Shown here piece after piece: positions 1-7,303 of a stretch of 12,696 nucleotides of DNA. This DNA is from JALZAH01 sp051000755. Its GTDB lineage: Bacteria; Actinomycetota; Acidimicrobiia; Acidimicrobiales; Palsa-688. The stretch is taken from positions 1 to 12,696 of the forward strand of contig JBPCNZ010000006.1 in the NCBI GenBank assembly GCA_051000755.1, in the 5' to 3' direction. How positions within the stretch are numbered: position 1 is the stretch's first letter; the number at the start of each line of letters is the position of its first letter. Position numbers and translations under genes: made by a program. The notes beneath the pieces are model-generated. The model did no database searches. It saw nothing but the letters and a program-made list of their open reading frames with translations, and was not told the DNA's origin.

Positions 1-102
1 GGCATCGGGTGCGGGCGCCGAGCGCGACAGCTGCGGGAGCAGTCGGGCGATGGCGTTCACCAACTCGTCGGTCACCACGTGGACCTCGGAGATCTTGAGC
101 AC
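1..102 (-). CDS. Probable GNAT N-acetyltransferase, N-terminus only (partial)
   Basis: The gene begins with GTG at 102 and runs leftwards out of the window, so only 34 codons are visible. The residues read VLKISEVHVVTDELVNAIAR and then LLPQLS. This is the usual first strand and first helix of many GNAT acetyltransferases, where an 'ELV.A..RLLPQLS' helix follows a short strand. The catalytic and acetyl-CoA binding motifs would lie outside the window, so substrate and activity cannot be judged. The start was chosen because a TACGTT hexamer lies exactly 6 nt upstream (109-114, read on the minus strand), the same geometry as other genes here. No Shine-Dalgarno sequence is visible. The family call rests on pattern resemblance over a short stretch. 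Confidence 0.5.
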   Translation of the reverse strand, partial: MLKISEVHVVTDELVNAIARLLPQLSRSAPAPDA

Positions 103-108
103 GCCCGG

Positions 109-114
109 AACGTA
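109..114 (-). promoter_or_regulatory. TANNNT -10 hexamer of a leaderless promoter (GNAT gene)
   Basis: On the minus strand the sequence is GCTACGTT, six bases, then the GTG start codon. The TACGTT hexamer and the 6-nt gap match actinobacterial -10 elements in which transcription starts on the first base of the start codon. No convincing -35 element is seen. Confidence 0.5.
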
Positions 115-274
115 GCGGGAGCCGTGGCCACCTCGCCACGCCGAATCGCTCGACGGTTCTGCGCTCGGTCGTGTCGGACCGCGTCGGGCGGCTCTGGGCC
201 GCTCTTATCGGGCCAGGAGCGCGAGGAGCACGCCCGGGCGAGTTCCGGGCGCCTGTTCTGGCTGATTTTGCCCT

Positions 275-357
275 GGAATGAACCCCGGAATGAACCGAAC
301 GTTCCGGATTTCTCGGCCTCGCGAACCGAAGTTCGCGCTATGCGGAATCGTCGGTTC
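275..357. repeat. Cluster of short direct and inverted repeats
   Basis: GGAATGAACC occurs at 275-284 and again at 287-296. CCGGAA (285-290) is repeated inverted as TTCCGG (302-307), with the palindrome GAACGTTC (297-304) overlapping the right arm. GAACCGAA occurs at 292-299 and 323-330. CGCGAAC and GTTCGCG (320-326 and 331-337) form a perfect 7-bp stem with a CGAA tetraloop, and CGGTTC appears inverted at 352-357. This could be a regulator binding array or a structured RNA; neither is proven. Confidence 0.45.
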
Positions 358-452
358 ACGACCGAGCGGAAAGCGATACAAACGGCTCACACCGGACGCA
401 GGTCGCCGGTGCGCCCCGCCCCGGACACCCGCCCCTGCGAGCCCCGCACGCC

Positions 453-500
453 GCCCCGCCCAGTCGCGGCCCCGCCCAGTCGCGGCCCCGCCCAGTCGCG
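453..500. repeat. Three perfect 16-bp tandem repeats
   Basis: The unit gccccgcccagtcgcg is repeated three times without mismatch (453-468, 469-484, 485-500). It begins 31 bp beyond the stop codon of the minus-strand MFS gene, so it would lie in that transcript's 3' end. The copy number may vary between strains. No hairpin with a T-tract is present, so it is not an obvious terminator. Confidence 0.85.
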
Positions 501-531
501 AGGCCCCCGCCCCGCGAGCCCCACCGAAGGC

Positions 532-1797
532 TCACGCCTCGACGGTCACCGTGGCGGCGTCGTAGCGCCGGAACCCGGGGAGGACGGCGGCCAGCACCAA
601 GGCGCCGGCGACACAGGCCAACCCGCCGGAGATGACGGAAACGGCCGTGCCCAGCCCGTCGGCCACCGCTCCTGCCTCCAGATCACCGAGGCGGGGGCCG
701 CCCTGGACGACGGCGATCTGCAGCGCCGACAGCCGTCCCCGGAGGCGGTCGGGGACCGAGCTCTGCAGGATGGTGTTGCGGAACACCGCAGAGATGACGT
801 CCGCCCACCCGGCGACGGCGAGGAGGGCGATGGCGACAGCCAGCCACGGCACCGCCCCGAAGGCGGCGATGGCCGCCCCCCAGATCGCCACGGAGACGAT
901 CACGGCCCAGCCCTGCCGGCGGACGCCGGCCACCCACCCGGTGGTCAGCGCCCCGATCAGGGCCCCCACGCCCGGGCCGGCGTAGAGGAACCCGACGGCT
1001 TGTGCGCCCCCGTGGAACACGCCGACACCAAGGGCGGGAAAGAGGGCACGGGGCATCCCGAAGACCATGGCGTTGATGTCCAGCAGGTAGATGCCCTGGA
1101 TGGAGGGGCGGCCCCGCAGGAACGCCAGACCCTCGACCACCGAGCGCAGCCCGGCGGGGCGGCTGCCGGCCGCCGGGGGGATGGGCCGCAGAGCCATGGC
1201 CCCCGCGAACGCCACCCCGTAGCTGGCCACGTCGAGCCAGTACACGGTGCTCACCCCGGCTCCGCTCAGGAGCAGCCCGGCCACGGCGGGCCCGGCGACG
1301 GCCCCGACCTGGATCTGGACCTGCCACAGGGCGTAGGCAGCGGAGAGGAACGGGCGCTCGACGAGCAGCGGGATCGATGCGTTGTAGGCCGGGCGGTCGA
1401 AGCCGGCCAGGCCGCCGGCCATGGCGGTGAAGGCGAACATGGGCCACAGCGACGGGTGGGCCAGGCCCCCGTTGATGGCGAGGCCGACGGATGCGGCGGC
1501 CTGGAGGAGCTCGACGACGAGTAGCAGCCGCCGGCGGTCATGGGCATCGGCGACGGCCCCGCCGATCAGCGAGCAGAACAGGAGGGGCAGAAGTTGGGCC
1601 AGGCTGACCAGGCCCACGTCGAGCGACGAACGGGTGAGCAGGTACACCTGGTAAGGCACGGCGACGAGGGTGAGCTGGGTGCCGAGCGTGGACACCATCT
1701 GGGCCCCGAAGAGAATGCGGAAATCCCGGGAGCGCCGCAGCGGAGTCAGGTCGAGAAGCAGCTTGGGTCGGGCCACGACCCGCTCAGGGTAGGCCAC
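532..1797 (-). CDS. MFS exporter of the EntS-like (MFS_3) type
   Basis: This 421-residue protein is a full-length major facilitator superfamily transporter, probably a proton-driven exporter in the cytoplasmic membrane. It opens with a short cytosolic lead (LLLDLTPLRRSRDFRILF) followed by repeated hydrophobic helices. The loop 2-3 signature is present as GGAVADAHDRRR, about residues 79-90. The N-terminal 'LTPLRRSRDFR' block and the layout resemble EntS-like exporters, which move siderophores or drugs, but the substrate cannot be read from the sequence. The start is GTG at 1797, with AAGGG three bases upstream; a second in-frame GTG at 1776 is possible. It is transcribed away from the PAS-GGDEF-EAL gene, and the 144-bp gap between them holds a duplicated 18-bp element. 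The protein ends with an ordinary polar tail, and nothing suggests it is broken. Confidence 0.88.
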   Translation of the reverse strand: MAYPERVVARPKLLLDLTPLRRSRDFRILFGAQMVSTLGTQLTLVAVPYQVYLLTRSSLDVGLVSLAQLLPLLFCSLIGGAVADAHDRRRLLLVVELLQAAASVGLAINGGLAHPSLWPMFAFTAMAGGLAGFDRPAYNASIPLLVERPFLSAAYALWQVQIQVGAVAGPAVAGLLLSGAGVSTVYWLDVASYGVAFAGAMALRPIPPAAGSRPAGLRSVVEGLAFLRGRPSIQGIYLLDINAMVFGMPRALFPALGVGVFHGGAQAVGFLYAGPGVGALIGALTTGWVAGVRRQGWAVIVSVAIWGAAIAAFGAVPWLAVAIALLAVAGWADVISAVFRNTILQSSVPDRLRGRLSALQIAVVQGGPRLGDLEAGAVADGLGTAVSVISGGLACVAGALVLAAVLPGFRRYDAATVTVEA

Positions 1798-1809
1798 GTG
1801 CCCTTGGCC

Positions 1810-1845
1810 GCCCCTGACCACCCGACCGCCCCTGACCACCCGACC
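1810..1845. repeat. Duplicated 18-bp element in the divergent intergenic region
   Basis: The unit gcccctgaccacccgacc occurs twice in direct tandem (1810-1827 and 1828-1845), with the first bases of a third copy following. It lies directly upstream of the minus-strand MFS start and about 50 bp upstream of the -10 hexamer of the plus-strand gene. It could be an operator pair or a slipped-strand duplication. Confidence 0.8.
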
Positions 1846-1895
1846 GCCCCGCGCTCCGAGACCCCACGACCCGGCCCGCCCCGGCCCCCGCCCGC

Positions 1896-1901
1896 TACCG
1901 T
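1896..1901 (+). promoter_or_regulatory. TACCGT -10 hexamer, leaderless geometry
   Basis: The sequence is GCTACCGT, six bases, then ATG at 1908. It is almost identical to the element before the GH43-like gene at 8088. The transcript is predicted to begin at or next to 1908. That ATG opens an eight-codon frame, not the PAS-GGDEF-EAL frame itself. Confidence 0.55.
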
Positions 1902-1907
1902 CGGTGC

Positions 1908-1934
1908 ATGACTGTGACGGCGAAGGGACCGTGA
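1908..1934 (+). CDS. Eight-codon leader ORF upstream of the PAS-GGDEF-EAL gene
   Basis: ATG at 1908 sits exactly where a leaderless message from the 1896-1901 hexamer would begin. It encodes MTVTAKGP and stops at TGA 1932-1934, 7 bp before the GTG start of the large gene and in a different frame. It could be a translated leader that feeds ribosomes to the GTG by re-initiation. Alternatively, ATG 1908 is the true start and one base has been lost or gained in this sequence. Only position and promoter spacing support it; the peptide has no recognisable motif. Confidence 0.3.
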   Translation: MTVTAKGP

Positions 1935-1941
1935 CGGCGGC

Positions 1942-4900
1942 GTGACCGCTACGGCCGAGGGACGCGACGACGCGGCCGGCGTCGGCAACCGGCTGGCCCT
2001 GTTGGAGGCCGCGTTCGCCGCCACGCCGGTCGGGGTGGCGGTGGTCGACCCGAACGGTCGCTGCGTCGAGGTCAACCCATCGTTCTGCATCCTCGTGGGC
2101 CGCCCCGCCGAGGACCTGGTCGGCCGCAGCTACCTCGACCCGCTCCACCCCGACGATCGGGAGGCGAACCTGGCACGGGCTCGCCGGGCCCTGGCCGGGG
2201 CCCACGACAGCTACGAGCTCGACGAGCGAGTGGTGCGTCCCGACGGGACGGTCCGCTGGGCCCACAGCCATACCCGTTTGGACCGCCAGGGCCACGGGCG
2301 ACCGGTGCGCTTCGTGGCCGTGCTCGTCGATGTGACCGACCAGCGGGCCGCGTCCGACGCCCTGGCCGCTTCCGAGGAGCGTTACCGGACGCTGGTGGAG
2401 AACCAGCCCGGCCTGGCCGTGTTCGTCTACGACGCCGAGCTGCGCCTGCAGACGGCAGCCGGATCGGCCCTGACCGCGGCCGGGGTTCGACCCGACGACC
2501 TGGTCGGCCGAGCCGCCGTCGAGGTGATCGACCCCACCAACCAACCGGTGCTGATGCCGTTGCTGCGGGCCGCCATGGCGGGCCGGGCCGGATCGGTGGA
2601 GTTTCAGTCGGCAGGCTCCCAGATCTGGTATCTGGTCGACGCCGAGCCCCTCCCCGGCCAGGACGGCCGACCGGACCGGGCTCTGCTGGTGGTGCGCAAC
2701 ACCACTGCCTTGCGCTCCGCCCGCCAGGCGGCGGACGAGGCCGAGGAACGCTTCCGAGTGGCGGCGGAGTCGTCGCCGATCTCGGTGGCGCTCGTCGATT
2801 TCGATGGCCGGTACCGGCGGGTGAACCAGGCCATGTGCGATCTGTTCGGCTATCCCCGCGAGCAGCTCGAGGGAGCCAGCATGGTGGAGCTGACAACACC
2901 TGACCACCAGGCCGTGGCCCGTTCCACCCTCGCGGCAATGGCCGCCGGTGAGATCACCGTGCACCACAGGGACAAGCGCTTCCGCCGCGCCGACGGCTGC
3001 GACGTGTGGGTCAGCACCCACGCCGTGACCATCGCCGGTCCCGACGGGCGACCTGATCACCTCTTGATCCACTACGTCGACATCGACGCCCGGGTTCGGG
3101 ACCGCCAGGCCCTGGCTGCGGCCGAGCTGCAGGCCCGCCAGATCGCCGAGCTGTCCCCCGACGGGATGATCGTGGTCGACGAGGATGGCCGGATCGCCTA
3201 TGCCAACCAGGCCGTGGCCGAGATGGTGGGCGAGCCCAGGCCCGAGAGCCTGATCGGCGTGGACCTCGAGGCGCGCCGGCCGCCCGGTGGCGATCGGGCC
3301 ACCGAGGCTCGGTGGAAGTCGGTCCGGGGTGGGGAGACGGTGCGGGCGTCGACGGAGACCCTCGTCCGCCGTGACGGCCGCCTGGTGCATGTCGAGATCA
3401 GCTCCGCCTCGATCCTGTTTCGAGGTCGGCGCGCCATCCTGTCGATCGTGCGTGACGTGAGGGAACGCTTGGCCCGGGAGGCGGAGTTGCGCCGTGTCCA
3501 GGAGCGGTTGCGCCAGTCGCTCGACAACGCCCCCATCGGCCAGGCCGTCGTCGACCTCGACGGCACGTGGTTGGAGGTCAATCCGGCCTTGTGCACCATG
3601 CTCGGCTACCAAGCTGACGAGCTGCTCAAGCTGACCCTCCGGGACATCACCCACCCCGACGACGTCGAGGCCGACGAGGATCTGTTCGAGCAACTCGTGA
3701 GCGGCGACATCCCCAACTACACCGTCGAGAAGCGTTACCTCCGTGCCGACGGGCAGATGATCTGGGGGCTGAAGCACGCCTCCGCCGTGAGTGACCACTT
3801 GGGGCGAACCGTCTCCACGGTCAGCCAGATCCAGGACATCACCGAAGAGCACCAGCACCGGGCCCGCATCGACGCCCTGCAGGCCCGCTTCGCCACCCTC
3901 GTTGAGCACGGGTCCGATGTCATTGCCATCATCGACCAGAGGCTGCGGTTCACCTACGCCAGCCCCGCCTACCGGGACGTGTTCGGGGTCGACCCGGCGG
4001 AGGTGATGGGTGAGAACATCGCAGCCCGGATCCACCTCGACGACATCGATCATGTCACGGCCGCCTTGACGGCCCTGTGGTCCCAGCCCGAGGCGGTGAC
4101 CACCTTCGAGACGAGAGCGATCCATATGGATGGGACGTGGCGGACCCTGGAGGTGACAGCCAGCAACCGGCTGGCCGACCCCAACGTCGAGGGCATCGTC
4201 TGCAACGTGAGGGACGTCACCGAGCGGGCCGAGGCCGCGGCCCGGCTGGCCCACCAGGCCATGCACGACACCCTGACCGATCTCCCCAACCGGGCCCTGC
4301 TGCTCGACCGCCTCGATCAGGCCCTGGTCCGGGCGGGGATGTCGGGACAGACCTGCGCCCTGCTGTTCTTGGACCTGGACCACTTCAAGCAGATCAACGA
4401 CACGCTCGGCCACGGCGTCGGCGATCAGGTGCTCGTCACCGTGGCCAACCGGCTCCGCAAGGTGATCCGTCCCGGTGACAGCGTGGCCCGCTTCGGCGGT
4501 GACGAGTTCGTGATCCTGGCCGAGGGCATCAGCGCCACGCCGGCCGCCCTCGACATCGCCGAGCGGATCCGCGCCATCATCACCGAACCGGTCCACCTGG
4601 CCCAGCGGACCGTGACCGTCGGGTGCTCGATCGGGATCGCCCTGTCGGACCGGCACCGACCCGACGCCATGCTCCAAGAGGCCGATACCGCCATGTATCA
4701 GGCCAAGAAGCACGGCCGTAACCGTTGGGAGGTGTACAACGCGGCCATGCGCAGCACCGCCCGGCGGCGCCTCGACATCGAGGAGCACATCCGCGGCGCG
4801 CTCGACCACGATCGTCTCGTCGTGCTCTTCCAGCCCATCGTCGACCTGATCACGGCCAGGCCCACGGGGATCGAGGCCCTGGCCCGCATCCGCACCAGCT

Positions 4901-5532
4901 CCGGGGAGCTGATCGACCCGGCCGAGTTCATCGCCGTGGCTGAGGACTCGGGGCTCATCGTGCCGCTCGGGGCCCGGGTGCTGGAGATGGCGTGCGCCCA
5001 ACAGGCTCGGTGGGGGCAGCCGACGCCGGCGGCGACGTACATGTCGGTCAACCTCTCGGCCCGCCAACTGTCGTCCGCCCGTCTCGTCGAGCAGGTCGGA
5101 ACGACCCTACGCGACCACCGCCTGAACCCGGACCGGCTGTGCCTGGAGCTCACCGAATCGGTCCTCATCGATGCCGGCGCCAGCACCCGGCGTGGCATCG
5201 ACGACCTCAAGGCGCTGGGCATCACCCTGGCCATCGACGACTTCGGGACGGGCTGGTCCAGCCTCGCCTACCTCCGGCGCTTCCCGATCGACATCATCAA
5301 GATCGACCGCACCTTCGTCTCCGGCCTCGGTCACGACAACGACGACACCGAGGTCGTGCGTGCCGTGATCGGCCTGGGCCACGCCCTCCGCCTGACGACC
5401 GTCGCCGAAGGGGTCGAGACGCCGAGCCAGGCTGAGCTGCTCCGCGAGCTCGGCTGCGATCACGCCCAGGGGTACCTGTACGGGCGGGCTCAACCGGCCG
5501 ATCAGCTCGACCTCCTCACGCCACTTCAGTAG
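1942..5532 (+). CDS. Multi-PAS GGDEF-EAL cyclic di-GMP synthase/phosphodiesterase
   Basis: This 1196-residue cytosolic protein makes and/or degrades cyclic di-GMP in response to PAS-sensed signals. No membrane segment is seen. Six PAS-like modules are arranged roughly at residues 20-140, 146-262, 268-385, 395-512, 520-640 and 645-768. Each ends in a coupling helix such as 'DVTDQRAASDALA' or 'RDVTERAEAAARL'. The GGDEF domain (about 772-935) has an intact GGDEF at 852-856 and an RPGD inhibitory site five residues ahead of it. The EAL domain (about 945-1190) keeps EAL at 978-980, NLSARQL, LELTES, DDFGTG at 1099-1104, the Lys of IIKIDR, AEGVET and QGYLYG, so both active sites look complete. The start is GTG at 1942, because an in-frame stop lies at 1915-1917 and no other start codon lies between. 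Its stop overlaps the convergent crotonase gene by 7 bp. Confidence 0.95.
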   Translation: MTATAEGRDDAAGVGNRLALLEAAFAATPVGVAVVDPNGRCVEVNPSFCILVGRPAEDLVGRSYLDPLHPDDREANLARARRALAGAHDSYELDERVVRPDGTVRWAHSHTRLDRQGHGRPVRFVAVLVDVTDQRAASDALAASEERYRTLVENQPGLAVFVYDAELRLQTAAGSALTAAGVRPDDLVGRAAVEVIDPTNQPVLMPLLRAAMAGRAGSVEFQSAGSQIWYLVDAEPLPGQDGRPDRALLVVRNTTALRSARQAADEAEERFRVAAESSPISVALVDFDGRYRRVNQAMCDLFGYPREQLEGASMVELTTPDHQAVARSTLAAMAAGEITVHHRDKRFRRADGCDVWVSTHAVTIAGPDGRPDHLLIHYVDIDARVRDRQALAAAELQARQIAELSPDGMIVVDEDGRIAYANQAVAEMVGEPRPESLIGVDLEARRPPGGDRATEARWKSVRGGETVRASTETLVRRDGRLVHVEISSASILFRGRRAILSIVRDVRERLAREAELRRVQERLRQSLDNAPIGQAVVDLDGTWLEVNPALCTMLGYQADELLKLTLRDITHPDDVEADEDLFEQLVSGDIPNYTVEKRYLRADGQMIWGLKHASAVSDHLGRTVSTVSQIQDITEEHQHRARIDALQARFATLVEHGSDVIAIIDQRLRFTYASPAYRDVFGVDPAEVMGENIAARIHLDDIDHVTAALTALWSQPEAVTTFETRAIHMDGTWRTLEVTASNRLADPNVEGIVCNVRDVTERAEAAARLAHQAMHDTLTDLPNRALLLDRLDQALVRAGMSGQTCALLFLDLDHFKQINDTLGHGVGDQVLVTVANRLRKVIRPGDSVARFGGDEFVILAEGISATPAALDIAERIRAIITEPVHLAQRTVTVGCSIGIALSDRHRPDAMLQEADTAMYQAKKHGRNRWEVYNAAMRSTARRRLDIEEHIRGALDHDRLVVLFQPIVDLITARPTGIEALARIRTSSGELIDPAEFIAVAEDSGLIVPLGARVLEMACAQQARWGQPTPAATYMSVNLSARQLSSARLVEQVGTTLRDHRLNPDRLCLELTESVLIDAGASTRRGIDDLKALGITLAIDDFGTGWSSLAYLRRFPIDIIKIDRTFVSGLGHDNDDTEVVRAVIGLGHALRLTTVAEGVETPSQAELLRELGCDHAQGYLYGRAQPADQLDLLTPLQ

Positions 5533-6389
5533 GACGGCTCATCCCACCAGGGGAAGACGCCCGGCAGGTCGCGGCTGACCTTCAGTGTCCAGGAGGCGGG
5601 CCGCTTCTCGAGGAACGCCATCACTCCCTCGGCGGCGTCGGCCATGGCACCGGTCTCGGCGATGGCTTGGGAGTCGACCCGGTGGGCGACCATGGGGTGC
5701 TCGGCGGCCTGCATCCGCCACAGCAGCTGGCGGGTGATGGCGGCGGAGACGGGTCCGACGTTGGCGGCCATCTCCGCGGCGAGGGCCCGGGCCCGGGGAA
5801 GCAGCTCGGCGCCGGGGACGACGGCGGCGACCAGGCCGCCGGCGCGGGCCTCGGCGGCGGGGAACACCCGCCCGGTCAGGCACCACTCCAGGGCCTGGCT
5901 GATGCCGACCACGCGGGGCAGGAACCAGCTGGCGGCGCCGTCGGGGACGATCCCGCGGGCGGCGAAGACGAAGCCCATCTTGGCGTCCTCGGCGATGAGC
6001 CGGACGTCCATGGGCAGGGTCATCGATGCGCCGACGCCGACGGCGTGTCCGTTGATGGCGGCGATGACGGGCTTGAGGCACTCGAAGATCCGTAGGGTGA
6101 CCACGCCGCCGGTGTCGCGCCGGGCTCGGCCGTCGACGCTGGTGATCCCCCGGGCCGCGGCGTTGAACGTGTCGGCCCCCTCGGACAGATCGGCGCCCGC
6201 GCAGAACGCCCGGCCCGCGCCGGTCACCACGACGGCACGGATGTCGTCGTCGGCGTCGATGCGGTCGAAGGCGGCCAGGATCTCCTTGGCCATGGCCCCG
6301 GTGAAGGCGTTGAGCCGGTCCGGCCGGTCGAGGGTGAGGGTGGCCACCCCGGCGTCGACGTCCAACCGGATGGTCTCGAAGTCGGGCAT
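5526..6389 (-). CDS. Enoyl-CoA hydratase/isomerase (crotonase) family protein
   Basis: This 287-residue acyl-CoA enzyme has the full crotonase fold. Visible landmarks are the LDRPDRLNAF strand, the oxyanion-hole segments AFCAGADL (61-68) and NGHAVGVGASM (113-123), and the 'GIVPDGAASWFLPRVVG' block from 146. At the position of the first hydratase glutamate the sequence reads VFAARG, so that residue is Ala or Arg. An Asp (D150) stands in the following loop. The two-Glu hydration mechanism is therefore unlikely, and an isomerase or other crotonase reaction fits better. The long WWDEPSY tail is common in actinobacterial members of this group. The ATG start at 6389 has TACGCT exactly 6 nt upstream. 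It appears monocistronic: the frame upstream of it is a broken gene. Confidence 0.9.
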   Translation of the reverse strand: MPDFETIRLDVDAGVATLTLDRPDRLNAFTGAMAKEILAAFDRIDADDDIRAVVVTGAGRAFCAGADLSEGADTFNAAARGITSVDGRARRDTGGVVTLRIFECLKPVIAAINGHAVGVGASMTLPMDVRLIAEDAKMGFVFAARGIVPDGAASWFLPRVVGISQALEWCLTGRVFPAAEARAGGLVAAVVPGAELLPRARALAAEMAANVGPVSAAITRQLLWRMQAAEHPMVAHRVDSQAIAETGAMADAAEGVMAFLEKRPASWTLKVSRDLPGVFPWWDEPSY

Positions 6390-6395
6390 GGTCGG

Positions 6396-6401
6396 AGCGT
6401 A
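6396..6401 (-). promoter_or_regulatory. TACGCT -10 hexamer, leaderless geometry (crotonase gene)
   Basis: On the minus strand GGTACGCT is followed by six bases and then the ATG of the crotonase gene. There is no Shine-Dalgarno sequence. The hexamer lies in the 22-bp gap left by the upstream gene remnant, so the crotonase gene has its own promoter. Confidence 0.5.
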
Positions 6402-6411
6402 CCGGTCCGGC

Positions 6412-6918
6412 TCAGGGCCCGATGCAGCTGCAGGCGCGGGGGATGCAGCCTCCGCCCTGGGCCCGGTTCAGGATCTCCTCGACGACGAGTCGTTTTACCT
6501 CAGCCAGGTCCACGCCAGGCCCTGCCACCTTGGTGCTGAGGGTGCGGTCCCAGTACCAGGCGTCCGGGCCGAGGGTCACCTCGGGCGCCGCCGACTCGCC
6601 GGTCCCCGCTCGGGGATGGCGCCCGGCGGCGCGCACCGGGAGGAAGCCTTCGGCGGCCGCCTCGTCGGAGAGCGCATCCCACGCGCGTCCGGCCGCCCGG
6701 CCCAGCACGCCCACGTTGACGACCAGAGCACCGCCCATGCGCCGTTGCCAGGGAAGCCCGCTGTGGGTGCAGAGCACGAGGTCGGCGCCGCTGGCGGCCA
6801 GCCGCCGGCGGATGTCGGCTTCGGGCAGCGACTCCCAGAAGAAGTCGTTCAGGCCGAGAGGCGAGCCGTGGACCAGGTGAACGTCGACCCCGCCGATCGT
6901 TTCCCGCCGCTCGGTCGG
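6412..6918 (-). pseudogene. Metallophosphoesterase remnant, C-terminal half
   Basis: About 168 open codons end at TGA 6412-6414. They contain VDVHLVHGSPLGLNDFFWE and then VLCTHSGLPWQR and VVNVGVLGR, the last two metal-binding blocks (VHGS and the GHTH-like CTHSG) of calcineurin-like phosphoesterases. The first three blocks (DxH, GDxxD and GNH) are missing. There is no usable start upstream of the VHGS block: an in-frame TGA lies at 6919-6921, and the first GTG (6777) falls between the two blocks. Upstream, the DNA continues as an MFS transporter in another frame. The tail after VGVLGR stays open but is not recognised; it ends in a Cys-rich GGGCIPRACSCIGP. This is most likely the surviving half of a gene cut by a deletion, and the product could not bind two metals normally. 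Confidence 0.65.
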
Positions 6919-7303
6919 TCAGGTCGGGAGAGAGTCCCGTGAGCACGGTGAAGAAGGCGTAGCAAACCAGGGTCAGGACGAACATGCGTCGCCGCCCGAA
7001 CCGGTCGGCCAGACGACCGCCGACCAGCGCCCCCACGAGGATGCCTCCCAACCACACGGCCAGGACCGCGTCGCGCTGGGCGGTGCTGGCGTGAAAATGG
7101 TCCCCGAGCGGTCCGACGGCGCTGCCGAAGAGGGAGACCTCCAACGAATCGAACAACCAGCCCGCGCCCAGAGCCAGCAGGATGCCGCGGTGGGCGGGGC
7201 TCAACGCAGCCGGTCGAGTCGCGCCCCGATTTGGTCCACGCTGCTGGCTGTCACCACGACCCAGCCCCCCTTGGCGTGCCAGGCTCAGGGTCGATATGAA
7301 CAC
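6910..7303 (-). pseudogene. MFS transporter remnant, N-terminal quarter
   Basis: From GTG 7303 (or a TTG about 37 codons later) the frame encodes GILLALGAGWLFDSLEVSLF, followed by an AVWLGGILVGALVGGRLADR segment. It therefore shows the first helix, the second helix and the GGRLADRFGRRR loop signature of MFS transporters of the sugar or metabolite:proton symporter type. A third helix (MFVLTLVCYAFFTVLTGLSP) follows. Homology stops near 6915. Past that point the frame is low-complexity Arg/Gly/Pro, while the other frame is a metallophosphoesterase. At least eight helices are missing, so no transporter can result. It lies divergent from the ArsR gene, which may once have repressed it. Confidence 0.7.

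Larger units (their letters stand above)
103..531. other. Gene-free stretch of about 430 bp with repeats
   Basis: No reading frame here looks like a protein. The long frames that cross it are antisense to the MFS gene or are compositional. The middle (about 265-360) is less GC-rich than the flanks and carries two direct copies of GGAATGAACC, two of GAACCGAA, a palindrome and two inverted repeats. The right part (400-530) is very C-rich and holds three 16-bp tandem repeats just beyond the MFS stop codon. Confidence 0.6.

Noticed and set aside
453..500. CRISPR array
   Set aside because: The three 16-bp repeats are directly abutting with no spacers, so they are simple tandem repeats.
79..1524. 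Long plus-strand open frame of 481 codons
   Set aside because: It is antisense to the MFS gene and is Gly/Pro/Arg/His-rich without domains, as expected for a shadow frame in GC-rich DNA.
1798..5067. Minus-strand frame open continuously through the PAS-GGDEF-EAL gene into the MFS gene
   Set aside because: Upstream of the MFS start it is a low-complexity antisense translation of the PAS and GGDEF domains. Only the last 421 codons look like a protein.
5644..6942. Plus-strand frame of 432 codons
   Set aside because: It is antisense to the crotonase and phosphoesterase frames, with biased composition and no domain.
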